A stretch of DNA of 64,000 nt from Hydrangea macrophylla. Lineage: Eukaryota > Streptophyta > Magnoliopsida > Cornales > Hydrangeaceae. The position numbers and the translations under genes were made by a program. The stretch spans positions 35,466,595 through 35,530,594 of the forward strand of contig CM066989.1 in NCBI GenBank assembly GCA_033977485.1. Direction: 5' to 3'. A model generated the notes under the pieces. It did no database searches and had not been told where the DNA came from. It worked only from the letters and a program-made list of their open reading frames with translations. Below, piece after piece: positions 11,045-22,686 of the stretch (its first letter is position 1; each line of letters opens with the position of its first letter).

Positions 11045-12867
11045 GTTCCAACTTTTGGAGCAATTGGTGAATTAAAGCAATGCATACCATCATGGTAGAT
11101 GTACTTTGGGTATTTCAAGCATATCATGGCAATCTAAATACCTTAATTACAAATGTCGTAGTGCCATTATGGATTTTATATACCTAGATTACAATATCTA
11201 ATTACCCCTTATGGCATATAAAAACCTATCTCTAATATTTGGTATTAGGGAGGAATGGAAATGAGGAAAGGGGTCGAGAAAAGAGAGGAGGGAAGAGGTT
11301 AAAAACACTAGTTTGGTAAGATGGAAGATGGTATATAGAGAGAGGGGGAAAGAAGGTACATCACTTCCATTCAAGCCCACAAATTTTAACACATCCAAAA
11401 TTGGATGGATTAGGAGAGAGAAAATGATTCTCTTCTATTTTGACTATTTTGTTCTTACAAACAATTATATTTACTTTAATATAGGGCTATAGTAGTAAAC
11501 TATATAGTATTTTATTCTTTCCTTCCTCACACTTGTCTTGTTTAACCAAACAAAAGAATGGAGCACACATTTCCTTTCCTTAGGGATGCCTCTTCCATCC
11601 ATCCAATCTTTCTTTCCTTCTATCTTCCATCTTTCCTCCCAAACATAGCACAAAAGTATATTTCATATGAGAAAGATGGAAAAGAAGGAAAAAAAGGGGA
11701 GGGAAGCAGGTAGAATATTATATTTTTTTGTTTGATGGAAAGGATGAAGGAATAGAATAGTGGAGAAATGCATCTTCAGGTTTTCTACTTTCTTGAGAAT
11801 CCAAGAAAAATAAATAAATAACAAAAAGATAAACACAAAAAATAAATCAATAGCTAAAATTGTCACTATTATTATTGTTCTCTTAATAATCAATTATTTA
11901 TGATACTTTTAAGCACAATACATGGTATTGTTAGTACAATAATCATGCCCAGTCAAATGTTTTCTTCCAACCAGCATTAGTATAGCTTAAATAGAAACCA
12001 TCATCTTTCACTAGCCAGTAGCAAGTCCCCGTGCCTACAAAGGGAACCTCGTAACACGAGGCTCTCATTTTCCATTGTAAACATCAAAACTCCGTGTCTT
12101 CTTATCTCCGTACCAAAAGTAGCAGTAGAACCTCGTGGTTCCCCAGAAATTGCAACGGAAATGCCAATTGAAGTCGTCACCCACATGTGGGACATGCATT
12201 CCAAGATCGTCACCTCCCAATACTTATGCATTTTCTAAATACAAAAACAATTTGCTAGCCAACAGATATTATGGCCTAAATGTATGATCCAGCAGGATTA
12301 TCTTTTTAACCCTCAAGCCATATCTATTTCTAGCAAAGTCAAACCCCTCTTGAGATATAAGTTTAACCAGTTATTTTCCCATAATACTAATTTAATGAGT
12401 CAATTTGAACCCTTCCTTCTGCTGATTATAAGTCATGGTTAGATTTCTACCATTCACTCCACTAGTTAACTTCCCCTCAAATACCTAATATCCTAAATGG
12501 ATTTATTTGCTCTAAAAAATTCCTAAAAAATTCAGTTGTGGAGAGATTTATAGAGCTGTTCGCCTTGAATCCCAAAATTCACAAATCATTTCTGAAATCT
12601 TTGAAAAAGGATATCTAAAAATCTTAGTCATTACTTCTTTTAAATCACTTCGATTACTCTCAAAGATTATTCACAACACAGTCCAAGATTACACTAATCG
12701 AGTTGACAATAAAAGATTTGGTTACATAGCAATTCTTGGTATCACTTCAGCCAATCCTGAATGAATTCCACCTTCTAAGAATATTTGGAGCCAATGCATG
12801 GAACTCTACTTTTATTGATAGACCTGATCTTGAAACACAATTTAGTCAGCCAATATCAACAAGTAAT
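11045..12867. other. Unassigned DNA with low-complexity blocks
   Basis: No secure gene. 11220-11890 is strongly purine/pyrimidine-skewed, with GATGGAAG and CTTCCATC words on opposite sides, perhaps an old hairpin-type MITE. 12000-12235 is unusually evenly composed but matches nothing I know. At 12535-12865 the plus strand holds protein-like pieces (VERFIELFALNPKIHKSFL and, in another frame, GANAWNSTFIDRPDLETQF), which may be a decayed coding fragment. Confidence 0.4.
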
Positions 12868-13972
12868 CGTGGATATCGCATTTTTTCCTACCCACAACAT
12901 TTCTTTTAAAATTCTTTTTCAAATTTCAAATTCAAAAACAAATGAGTCGCCACTTAATTTTTAAAAGGAAAATTAAGAAACTGTTTCAAAGTAAACTGAT
13001 CTTTTGTGAAACCAAAGATAAACTAGGTCCAGGGATTATGGAATGAGAGAGGAAGGAGCCCGGCGGACTAAAACACCCTCTCTCACCCTATCTCACAATA
13101 GGCCTCTACTCAACATCCTTTTAATCGAATTATTAGTTTAAAAGTGCCCTCAACTAATACATATGTATGAATATACATTACAAAAGCATGTCCAAAGGGT
13201 GTAAGATTGCTAATGGTGAAAATAGCATTCAAAACCACATAATTCAATTAGCAAGCAATATGATATGCAGTAAGGAACAAGAGAACTTACCCGGGATCCG
13301 GCTGTGAACATTAAACGTGCAATGCATACAAAAGTAGAAATCCTAATAAGAGAGTCTCTAATACACATATATACACATAAGGAAAATTTTAATTTTAAGG
13401 TGTCGCACATGAGGTCAAAAAAAAAACAATAAATTTAAAGAATAATTAAGCTAAGGGAGAGTCAAAAAGTCATACCTCATCGGCGCTACAAAACAAGGGT
13501 TAGTCCATATAATACATAAGATATAAAGTTAGGTGATAATCCTAGGCTTCTAGCTTGAAGCTATCGAATGTGATTAAACTTAAAATGAACGAATCTTAAT
13601 ATCAAGTCACGTGGATGAATGTACACATGAACTAGAGTAAATTATGAAAATTCATTGATTTAGATCACTTAAACTTTGAATTCAAGCTTAACTAATCATT
13701 ATCGGAACATGGTTTGAACCTTAGCTCATGAAAATATCATCCAAACCATTACTTGTAAGATTGATCAAAATTGTGACAGATTTCTGAAAATTGCTGAGAA
13801 CAGATCAGAACTTCAAAGAAATAAAAAGGCATGGTTCCCATGGTTTGATCTTGATGAATTTTGGACACAAGATGCCTCTGCGTGTCTAGTTTCCATCCCA
13901 AAAAGAAAAGCAAAGTTTCAACGGTTAGATCTCCGGGAATTGGACAAAAACCAGACATCACTCTGGATTTTA
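12868..13972 (-). repeat. Ogre-like LTR, truncated (copy A)
   Basis: On the plus strand it starts GTGGATATCGC, the reverse of the LTR 3' end, and carries the same landmarks as the complete copies: the AATGAGTCGCCACTTAATTT block, the paired hairpin block (13041-13106), the ACTTACCCGGGAT splice-donor block (13286) and the ACAAAAC block. It stops at 13972, where different DNA starting TGTAATAC replaces it, so about two thirds are missing. Confidence 0.75.
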
Positions 13973-14380
13973 CTGTAATACCTGTAATTTTCTTTTCATT
14001 AAAAATATCAGTTTTTCGAATTTCTGTATTGGACCGACTAAATTATTATATTATTATTTTAATTATGTGACGGTGTGGACGTGTTGTAGTATTACCATAT
14101 AGACTGTAGTAACCGTACCAACTCGACCGTAATAAGATTTAACTTAGTCCCATACTCGGACCCGAACATTAGAAATAATACCCGGTTGTACGTAAATTGA
14201 GATCGACACGTATACCGAGAAACTTATGCAGGTAAATCAAGAAAGTGGCACACAATCCAAGGTAGGCCCATATGGCCGGCCATGTGGCAGTCATATGCCA
14301 CCCTCTTGGACACATGTCCACTTATAGGACACATGTCATGGCATATACACATGCCACATGACACCTAGCTCCTAGGATTT

Positions 14381-14389
14381 CTATATAAG
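14381..14389 (+). promoter_or_regulatory. TATA box of the 13973 LTR
   Basis: CTATATAAG sits about 400 bp into the segment, after a run of ACATGTC/CACATGCC-type repeats that could bind transcription factors and before a CT/AG-rich leader. Confidence 0.55.
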
Positions 14390-14694
14390 CATGCATATAG
14401 CATGCATTATACACACTTTGTCTCTATGACCAGCACTTAAAATCTATGAGAGAGAGCTGGAGTTTTAATTCTTGAGAGAAGAAGAGAAGAAGTCATCCTT
14501 GAAGTTGAAGTTCAAGCTCATCAAGCTCAAGAACAACATCAAGCTTAATTTCAAGCTTTGGTGAGTAAATAGTGAGTAAATTGTGAGTAATTATGAGTAA
14601 TCTAACTCAATTTAGAACATGTATAGCATGTATTAATGTTTAGTAGGAGTTTGATGTTGTTGTGTTGAAGTTTTCATGACATGCAAGACAAATC

Positions 14695-15345
14695 CTTAAA
14701 TATGAGGAACAGAAACTTTCAGCAGAATGTAGTTTAGTAAAATGAATGTTTTGTGCAGATCAAAAATCCAATATAACTCATATGTCTACAAATAACTCTT
14801 CTATAGCTCAATCTATAAATCACTCCTTCATGGGTGAAATGCATGTACAACGCAGTGTTATGAATCTGAGAAACAGAAACTTCCAACAGAATGTAGCTTA
14901 GTAAAATGAACGTTTTGTGTAGCTCAAAAATCTGAATTAAGCTAGGTTTTTTGTAGAGAAAGGTAACTCATATATCTACAAATAACTCTTCCACAACTCA
15001 GTCTAGAAATCATTCCTTCATGGGTGAAATGCATGTAAAACGCAGTGTTATGAATCTGGGAAACAGAAACTTTCAGCAGAATGTAGTTTAGTAAAATCAA
15101 CGTTTGGAGCAGCTCAAAAATGAGAATTAAGCTAGGTTTTTTTGTGGAGAAATCTAACTCATTTATCTACAAATAACTCTTCTATTGCCTGGTCTAAAAA
15201 TGACCCCTTCATAGGTAAAATGCACGTATAACACAGTGCTAAAAATCTGGGACAGAACAGTCCGAGATATAAGAAATGTCTTGTAAAATAAATATTTTGA
15301 GTAGCTCAAAATTTTAATTGAATCTAGATTTTTTTGTACATGAAA
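14695..15345. repeat. Tandem repeat, unit about 190 bp, about 3.4 copies
   Basis: The anchor AACAGAAACTTTCAGCAG-like word recurs at 14707, 14871 and 15061, and a diverged GACAGAACAGT unit starts at about 15250. The first unit lacks a 26-base piece found in the others (GAATTAAGCTAGGTTTTTTG region), so spacings are 164, 190 and about 190. Short frames in it are chance. Confidence 0.8.
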
Positions 15346-16059
15346 GATGATCCAAATACCTATAGTGTTATAGTTTTGAGTTTAATCTACAAAGCAATTT
15401 ATCATGCCCAAATAAATTATGTTAATTCACTCAACACAATGAAAATATATCCTGGCAGATTGTACAGCTTTTTGTAAGATGTTTTGTTTATGCATGGTGT
15501 TGATTGTTGATGCTAGTTTTCCGGTACCTGTGTTGTTATGAAATCTTGTGCTATGGTAGTGCTATCGCATAGATGAGTATGTTAAGGGTTTCATCTATAT
15601 GTTTATTGGTATTAAATCCATGTTATAAATCCATGAGCTACGTGCTATGTTTTCCCCATTGTTATGAATATAGTTTAATGACCGTTGGAAAGTTCATACC
15701 CAAACTATAAGTATGTTCTATGGAACAATTATTGCGTTGGTAAGTGATTGGGAAAGTTTCCATCGTAAGCATATTGAGAGGTAAAACGGAATGTCGAACG
15801 TAAAACGAAATACTGACGGTTATAAATGGATGATATTAATGAACTAAACTACGAAACGTACGAACGTGTAAAATAACGATAAAACCTTCAATAACAGATT
15901 TTATGCGAATAAGGGACATTGGGTCTCATTTCTAGTCGTGTGACTCTGGTCAAAGTTGATTTGTGAACTTTCGTGTCGTGTTTGGATATTTCTTGCAAAG
16001 TTGGTCTTTCGGTAAGTCCATAGAATCGATTGGAGAGTTATGTTTGTGTTTGGTCAAGT

Positions 16060-16310
16060 GCGGATGACCTGAGGATCGTCATGATGTGTTCGATCAAGTA
16101 GTTGATTATTTTTCCGCACCCTTGGACTGAGGATCGGCATAACGTGTTCAGTTATGTATGGGTGACCTGAGGATCGGCATGACGTGTTCGTCCAAGTGAT
16201 TGTTAATGTCCCGTACGCTTGGTCTGAGGATCGGCATGACGTGTTCGACCAAAAGATTGTTAATATCGCACACACTTGTTCTGAGGATCATCAGTGATGT
16301 GTTCAATCAA
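16060..16310. repeat. Five-copy interspersed motif CTGAGGATCGGCATGACG
   Basis: The word CTGAGGATCGKCATGAYG followed by TGTTCG recurs at about 16069, 16127, 16167, 16224 and 16280, separated by variable 20-40 bp spacers, some containing GTTAATRTC and a CGCAC-like word. It lies in the 3' half of the LTR-like segment. Confidence 0.75.
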
Positions 16311-16440
16311 TCGATTCATTGTCGAGTGTTGTTCCTTCTTGACCAATAAATGCGTTTGGAGTTAAGTCTTATTTCAGTCAATGTCGTTGGTCAGTTCAGT
16401 AGTGGGTTAAGTTTCGAAGGGAATGATTGGGTTTAAACAA

Positions 16441-16915
16441 GGTATAGTTTTGAGAATAAGAAATCTGGGAGTCTATTCGTGAGTGTGTGTGTTTGATTAA
16501 TAGATGCAAGTGATGAATGTGTGTGTAAATACATGGAAGATACTTAGGAAATTTGGGAAAATGTAATACGAAATTACAGATGCTACAATCACCATTACAG
16601 AGACCATAAGAAGTATCAGCAGAAAAAAAAAGTGTAGAAAGAAGCAAGTTTATGAATCCTAGCATAACCCCAAAGAAACTGATACTACAAGCACAAATCA
16701 TACTCAATCCAATAGCACACACTAGACAAATCTGAAACAACATACAACAGCTCTGCAGATCATCATAGCATAACCATACAGCAAAAAAAGCACCAAAACC
16801 AATAACAAAAACCATAGACCCAATCACTGTTAAACTGATAATATATTGATTCCACCAATCTGCCTACAGAAGCATGAGCAAAGCATCTAAGCACCATCAA
16901 GCATTAGCACCCATT
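16441..16915. other. Unassigned DNA with a 25-base copy of copia gag
   Basis: The stretch 16458-16482 is identical to 18231-18255 in the nearby copia gag; nothing around it matches. The rest reads, on the minus strand, like a hydrophobic open frame of 143 codons (16827-16396), or the 3' UTR of the exon-like piece just upstream. I recognise no protein in it. Confidence 0.45.
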
Positions 16916-17045
16916 CTATTTAAAAACTGCATCCTTGTTGGTTCTAAAGATGTCATCCAAACCATCTTCTGGCAGTCTAGATGATAGAGGCGGGTTTTGA
17001 AGCACTCCATACCTCAAGGATTGCTCAATTTTCACTTTACGCTTT
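16916..17045 (-). pseudogene. Possible terminal exon fragment, unrecognised
   Basis: On the minus strand a clean 43-codon frame ends in TAG at 16916-16918. It contains KVKIEQSLRYGVLQNPPL and SRLPEDGLDDIFRTNKDAVF, a composition typical of a real protein tail. It is preceded by ACAACTACCAAAG, a fair splice acceptor. No upstream exon is visible before the copia LTR at 17329. It could be the last exon of a host gene scrap; I cannot name the family. Confidence is low because it is short. Confidence 0.3.
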
Positions 17046-17328
17046 GGTAGTTGTGATCAGGTTAGTTGGTACGCTAGATTTCCAAGCACCAAAAAAATGG
17101 CCTCCATTTTAATGAAGATACCTTGAATAAACATCCCATCCCAGCAGAATTTGAATCGGCAAAATTACCAAGAAGCATCACCAAAAATACCATGAAGTAG
17201 CAAGACACCATAAAACAACACTGTAAAAATCACATAGCCACAAGATCCAGGAAGAAATGCTTTTTTACACTTTGCAAGAAAGATCATTATACTGAGCATT
17301 AGTTTGCAATCAAATGAAGTTTTGACTA
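17046..17328. other. Flank between exon-like piece and copia LTR
   Basis: About 280 bp with no recognised gene; it may be an intron of the fragment at 16916. The copia LTR begins directly after TTTGACTA. Confidence 0.4.
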
Positions 17329-17484
17329 TGTTAGAGTATAAGTATTAATGAGTATTAGTGAGTAGGATATACTTTTAATATAGTATTTTTATACTTAATG
17401 ATATATATATATATATATATATATATGTGTTGGCTAACCTTTCTAGGTGAAGCCTTCACTTTCTCTCTAATCTATCTCTCAACA
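17329..17484 (+). repeat. copia 5' LTR (156 bp)
   Basis: It runs TGTTAGAG ... TCTCAACA with matching ends and is followed immediately by the primer site. It contains a TA dinucleotide run (about 17400-17426) and a CACTTTCTCTCTAATC tail. The right part matches the minus-strand LTR at 10841-11044. Confidence 0.8.
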
Positions 17485-17497
17485 TGGTATCAGAACC
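17485..17497 (+). other. Primer binding site (initiator-Met tRNA)
   Basis: TGGTATCAGAACC lies directly after the LTR end. It matches the usual TGGTATCAGAGC site for priming by the 3' end of initiator methionine tRNA. Confidence 0.85.
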
Positions 17498-17997
17498 ATC
17501 CATGGAGACTCACAAAGCCCAAACCCACCATCGTACAAACCACCAGACCCAAACCCACCATCACTGAACCAAACCCCAACATCACACATCACCAGTAGCC
17601 AAACCCCAACATCGCACATCACCAACAGCCAAATCTCACCATCGCAGCCACACACCAGACCACCCCACACCATCACAACACCCACCAGCCAATAACCCAC
17701 CGTCGCTGCCTCACTCCATCCCATTGCAACACCTACCAGCCCCAATTCCACCTTCACAGCTGGCTGTTTCACGTAGATTGGATCTCGATTGTACAATTTT
17801 GATTGGTGGTTTCTCAATTCTTGGTGTTTAGGTCCTTCTATGGACACTGTTGGTTAGTTCAAAGTTGGGTTTCGTAGTATACATGTTAGTTATTATTCAT
17901 GGTTAAAGTATTAGCTTTATTTTTCATTGAAGACTCCTAAATAGCTAATTTGGAGGTTGTAAATACTGAGTCTGTCCGGACGGGTAATGTCGTAAGT

Positions 17998-18890
17998 ATG
18001 CAGATTACAACTACCAAGTTGAATGGGTCCAATTACTTGATATGGGCTCAAGGTATGGAAAGTTGCATTAGGAGCTTGGAAGAAATTGAACTATATTCAG
18101 TCCGCAGCCACCGCTAGTACAAGTAAAGAATATGATGATTGGGTGTCTGAAAATTATATTGTTATGTCTTGGTTATGGAATAGTATGGAACCTTCTGTGA
18201 GTTCGAGTGTCATGTTTTTATCATCATCCAAAGAAATCTGGGAGTCTATTCGTGAAACTTTTTCGATGGAAAGTAATGTCTCTAGGGTTTATGAGTTATA
18301 TCAAAATTTGTTTCTTCTACAACAAAGTGACCGGTCTGTGAGTGAATATTACAGTATGTTCAAGGGTTTTATTGATGAGTTGAATCACTATCATCCCATT
18401 ACTAATGATGTTGAAATTCTTAAAAAGCAACGGGAAGAATTTTATGTTTCAAAATTCCTATCTGGCTTTCATTCGAATCTTGAATCGGTCAAGTCATAAA
18501 TTTTGACAGGTAATGGTGGTATTCCTTCATTGAGCAATGTGTATGCTCGGGTTCTTCGTGTTACGACTGAGGCCTCCTTACCTTTTGAGCCTGTGGGCAA
18601 GGATAATTCTTCCCTTGTCACATTTATTGGACATCATGGTACATTTCATGGCCGTGGTAATTTTCCTCCTCATGGTCGTAGAGGTCGTGGTTTTGGTAAT
18701 TCTAACTCAGGTTTTAATCGTAATCGAGGACGAGGGGGTTATCAGGATCGTGGTCGTGGTTTTAGTAGAGGTTTTGATAGAGATGGTTTTCTTTACTACA
18801 CTCATTGTGGGGGTGATAATCATACGATGGATAGGTGTTAAAATATACATAGTAAACCTTTGGGGGGTCTTTCCTAATCCTACTTTGTTC
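17998..18890 (+). pseudogene. copia gag with degenerate zinc knuckle
   Basis: It opens MQITTTKLNGSNYLIWAQ, the usual copia gag start (KLNGSNYxxW). A frameshift near 18060 leads to the long frame at 18086 (WLWNSMEPSVS, then KEIWESIRETFS, VYELYQNLFLLQQSDRS and YYSMFKGFIDELN), a UBN2-type gag. After a stop at 18497 a basic RGRG-rich region (about 18650-18780) leads to the nucleocapsid knuckle YTHCGGDNHTMDRC (18797-18838), whose first Cys is Tyr. It would coat element RNA. Confidence 0.85.
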
Positions 18891-20153
18891 TCATCCGATA
18901 AACCTTCTGGGTTCCCATCAGGAGATTAGTGCTTCCATACCACCTGTCGTGGCTTCGTTAAGTGAGTCTATCACTCTTTCATGGGAGGAGTACAATGCCT
19001 TAGTCCAACAACAATAGTAGCTATCCTTATCTAATACAACAGGTTTTGTGCATTCAAGTAACATTGCATGCTTTTCTACATCTGCTCCTTCCCTATGGGT
19101 CATCGACTCAGGAGCCTCTGCCCATATGACTGGTAAGTCTGAAGTGTTTTCACAGTTGCTTAGTACACCCCAGAGTCCTTGGTAGTTTTAGCTGATGGCA
19201 GGTCTTGTCCTATTCTAGGTCATGTTCATGTCTCTCCTACCTCGTCTCTTCAATTATCTTTTGTCAATTATATTCCTCAATTTCCCTTTAGTCTTTAATC
19301 TGTTAGTCAACTTACTAAGTCACTTAACTATTCTATAACCTTCTATCCTTCTTGATGTGTTTTTCAGGATCTCAACTCAAAGAAGATGATTGGTGGAGGT
19401 CGTTAGTGGGATGGTCTATATTACCTTGAACAACATTCAGCAGCTAATAATTCCACAACTTTACACGCAGTGGTATCACCACATCAGTGGCACTATCAGC
19501 TTGGTCACCCATCCTTGTAGTCATTGAAGCTAGTTTTTCCGTCTTTCAAGTCTATGAATAAATTAGAATGTGAGGCTTGCCAATTAGGCAAGCACCATAG
19601 AGTGTCTTGTCCTTTGCGTCAAAATAACCATCGGGCCACTTCATTTGAGCTAGTTCTTTCCAACATTTAGGGCCCATCTAGGTATAAGAGTATGTTATGA
19701 TTTTCTTATTTTGTGTCATTTGTGGATGATTGTTCAAGGATGTCATGGATATTTTTAATGAAAGAATGTTCTGATATTTCTTCTGTTTTTCAATATTTCA
19801 TAAAGAAGTTGTGACTCAATTTGGTTGTACTATTCGTATTTTACAATCTGATAATGCGTTGGAATATGTTAAAGGACCTCTTCGTCCTATTGTGATTCTT
19901 AAGGAATAGTCTATCGGTCTTCTTGTGGTTATACTCCTCAACAGAATGGAGTTGGTAAATGTAAAAATTGACACCTTCTTAAGGTTGCCATAACTATTAT
20001 GTTCCAAATGAATGTTCTTAAATAATTTTGGGGTGATGATGTACTTACTACATCTTATCTTATAAATTGGATACCCTCTTCTGTTCTCCATGGTGGAATC
20101 CCTCACTCTGTTTTATATCCTAATAAGTCCTTATTTTCCTTACCACCACATTC
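18891..20153 (+). pseudogene. copia protease and integrase, truncated
   Basis: The protease site VIDSGASAHMTG (19099-19134) is intact. The pre-integrase motif HYQLGHPSL (19487) and CEACQLGKHHR (about 19570) give the HHCC zinc module. The integrase core keeps QFGCTIRILQSDNALEYV (about 19815) and LHGGIPHSVLYPNKS before being cut at 20153. Several stops and shifts, including deletion of the first core Asp region near 19700, show it is dead. Confidence 0.85.
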
Positions 20154-22352
20154 TGGGTACCCGGACCAAGTATAGGGCCTAGAAGGATTAAGCCCACTTG
20201 ATTGATCCCATTACAATCCTCATATAAACAACCACGAGTGAGGTTCACCACCCTTCTTTAGCCTTTATCCGATCCAATCTGATCCGATTCGACCGATTTG
20301 GATTACTCATATTTTGGTTTCCATGGGGATTTTTATCCCACCCAAGGCAACAATTGATGCCCATGATCCATATCTGAGTTTGCACTGGTGAGTAATCCAT
20401 GTTTTATCCCACAAGGCTAAATCCGGAGAGATCCTCACTAATAGACTCGCCACTTGGTTTGATAAAGAAAACCAAGAAAACTAAATCTATCAAGTCTAAT
20501 GATAGAGAGCACCACCCCATTATCACCAAAGAACTCAATTCAGGGGTTAAGGTACAAGAAAAGAAGGAGCTAGATCGTGCTAAAATACCCCCTCTCACCC
20601 TATTATGAGATGGGCCTCTACTCAGCTTTCAAGGTTTTTAACTAAACATTATGAAGACCGTACTAATGATATCCTATGTTCAAGTTATAAACAGGCTAAT
20701 AAAATAAAAGCATGCAAGAAACTGTACAAATATCACACAATGCATATGCTAAAACTAGTAATTCGGGGACTAAACGTATTACTACAATCCCCTATGCATG
20801 CGAAAGGAAATAAAAAGGAAAGAAACATGCAAATCGCATTTAAACCCTAGAAAAATAGGAATTCTAAGCACAAATATCATAAAAGAAAATTAAACCAATT
20901 TCATCCACCTATTCCTGCTTCTAGGTGATCTAGGAAAGCAGTAAATAAGGAGGTGTAAGGACTTACCCGGGATAGCACAACATTCCTTATAGCAGCTTCC
21001 TAATTAATCAGGATTAAAATAATAATAGCATAATAACCAAACATGAACAATATGTGCATGTGTGCATGTGTAACCCTTAATTGGGATATCCTACTATCCT
21101 ACGTGTGGATAGTGTGTATGTTTATGTATGGATGCATAGATAAACATGAATAAGCTATATTATGTTACATATGAATAAACAACGCTAGAATATTAGGGTT
21201 TCATGGTCCCTAGTGAGATTGGAATAGCCATGGCTGGTTACCAATCCCATTAGTGATGGCTATTCCATGGTTGGAATAGGGACCACAAGGGATAGCCTAT
21301 CCACAAATGGGATAGAAGGCTAACCTAGAAGCCTAGAACATCTAAACCACTCAGAAAAGAAGAACTACAAAGAACAAACGAGAAAACTGATCTAACTATG
21401 AACTACAGAGATCAAAACTAAGGAAAAAAAACACACAAGGAAAGAAAAGAAGAAGAAGACTTACCTCAAGAACTTCCCTCAGAATCTTCGCCGGCAGAGC
21501 TCCGCTAACACCAGGATCTCTAGGATCAGAACCCTAAAACTAAAATATTTAACTATTCCCAATAACTTTGATGAGTGCTTCAGAATCCTCCAATAGGGTT
21601 TCCTTGAGCCCTCTCTAGTTCTCAAGATTTTCTGGTGCATTGGATGGAGAGGAAAAGGCCTTTATTTATAGTTTTAATTCTAGGCTATTCGAGGTTACTT
21701 ATGAGGTTTTGGTGGTACTTAACCCTGATTGGTCGAATTTGTGCTAGTTCATGTGGATTGGGACCTAATCAATGGCTAAAGATTGATCTGGGTTGAGTGC
21801 TACTGTGGCACTGGGCCCCTAAAGTTATGTTTTCTACCCTATATTCCCGGACTTCATTCTCTCACCTCCATTATCGTTTTTAGGCTTATGATATATCATT
21901 GGAAAGGTATGGAAGTCTAGTTTAAGATGCTTTTGGTCTCATTAAAAAAATAATTTGTAGATTTTGAGTTATGATGAAAAAGGTGAGGCTGACTCCGGAA
22001 AGGAACTAGCAGGAGATGTGTAAAAGGGCTATTTGGCATGAATAACTAATTTAGGAATATTTCATAAAGGGAGCTCTCCAGATCCCACCCCGAAGTGTCG
22101 AAATTTACTCAATAAAGGCGATTTTTGTCATTTCATGTGAAACGGCTATTCCAACTTGGGTTGTTGTCTCTAAATTGAGTTTCTAACATACCTAAGTCTT
22201 CCTAGAGGTTAATCTAATGAATCTAAGAGACCACGGTGCTTCATGGAGTTCTGCTTCATACAATCAATAAATCCTGATTCCAGTCATTGGGTTGTTCATG
22301 AGGCAGGGTTCCTTATGTTGAACGGACGAACCAAAATAGGTTGTCTACAATT
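20154..22352 (-). repeat. 3' LTR of Ogre-like element B (2.2 kb)
   Basis: Plus-strand ends are TGGGTACCCGG (20154) and GGTTGTCTACA (22352), the reverse of an LTR running TGTAGACA to GGTACCCA. It shares scattered blocks with the other Ogre-like LTRs: CCCCCTCTCACCCTATT..GGGCCTCTACTCA (20586), ACTTACCCGGGAT (20963) and the end structure. It is shorter and more diverged, so it is a separate subfamily. Confidence 0.7.
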
Positions 22353-22367
22353 TGCCCCTCTTTGACA
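22353..22367 (-). other. Polypurine tract of element B
   Basis: On the minus strand AAAGAGGGGCAAAT sits directly before the LTR start TGTAGACA. It would prime plus-strand DNA. The same tract occurs at 29761 before LTR copy C, which fixes both element directions. Confidence 0.8.
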
Positions 22368-22686
22368 GAGCTTTGCAAGCAATGCATGTCATAAGGAAAT
22401 GTCAAAGTATGACAACCATTCAGTGAGTCTGAAAGAGGTTCAGAAAAAAATCGAGAAAATCAAAACATGCAAACATACAAAAAAAAATCTCAAATATTAA
22501 GTGGTCGGGCTCGAGAGAGCTGCCTACATATTCCTTTATGGGAAATCAGACCAAACGTAGTTCAAAGAGCACACCACATGCAAGCAATAATCAAGTAAAA
22601 CATAATGACTGATATAAGACTCAAACTAATGCTAACATGCAACATACTCAGGGTTGTTCCATTGGGAATCACGGATGATCAAAAAG

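Larger units (their letters stand above)
13973..16440 (+). repeat. Long LTR-like segment with tandem repeats
   Basis: It starts TGTAATACCTG right where copy A breaks off, as expected of an LTR insertion, and has a promoter (TATA at 14381). After the predicted start come a roughly 190 bp tandem array (14695-15345) and a shorter array of CTGAGGATCGGCATGACG units (16060-16310). No matching end (CA plus primer site) is clear; it seems cut near 16440. TGTAATAC starts are common in chromovirus LTRs, but the family is unproven. Confidence 0.45.
17329..20153 (+). mobile_element. Ty1/copia element (plus), 5' half, interrupted
   Basis: The order is 5' LTR (17329-17484), initiator-Met primer site (17485-17497), leader, gag, protease, pre-integrase and integrase. 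It stops abruptly inside the integrase frame (FSLPPHS) at 20153, where the Ogre-like LTR starts. RT, RNase H and the 3' LTR are not found in plus orientation later in the window. The frame is broken many times, so it is an old copy. Confidence 0.85.

Noticed and set aside
16396..16827. 143-codon hydrophobic minus-strand frame as a membrane protein
   Set aside because: No family resemblance, no known start context, and it may be the 3' UTR of the exon-like piece. Length alone is not enough in AT-rich DNA.
18537..18929. 130-codon Val/Ile-rich frame
   Set aside because: A shadow frame over the RGRG-rich copia gag.
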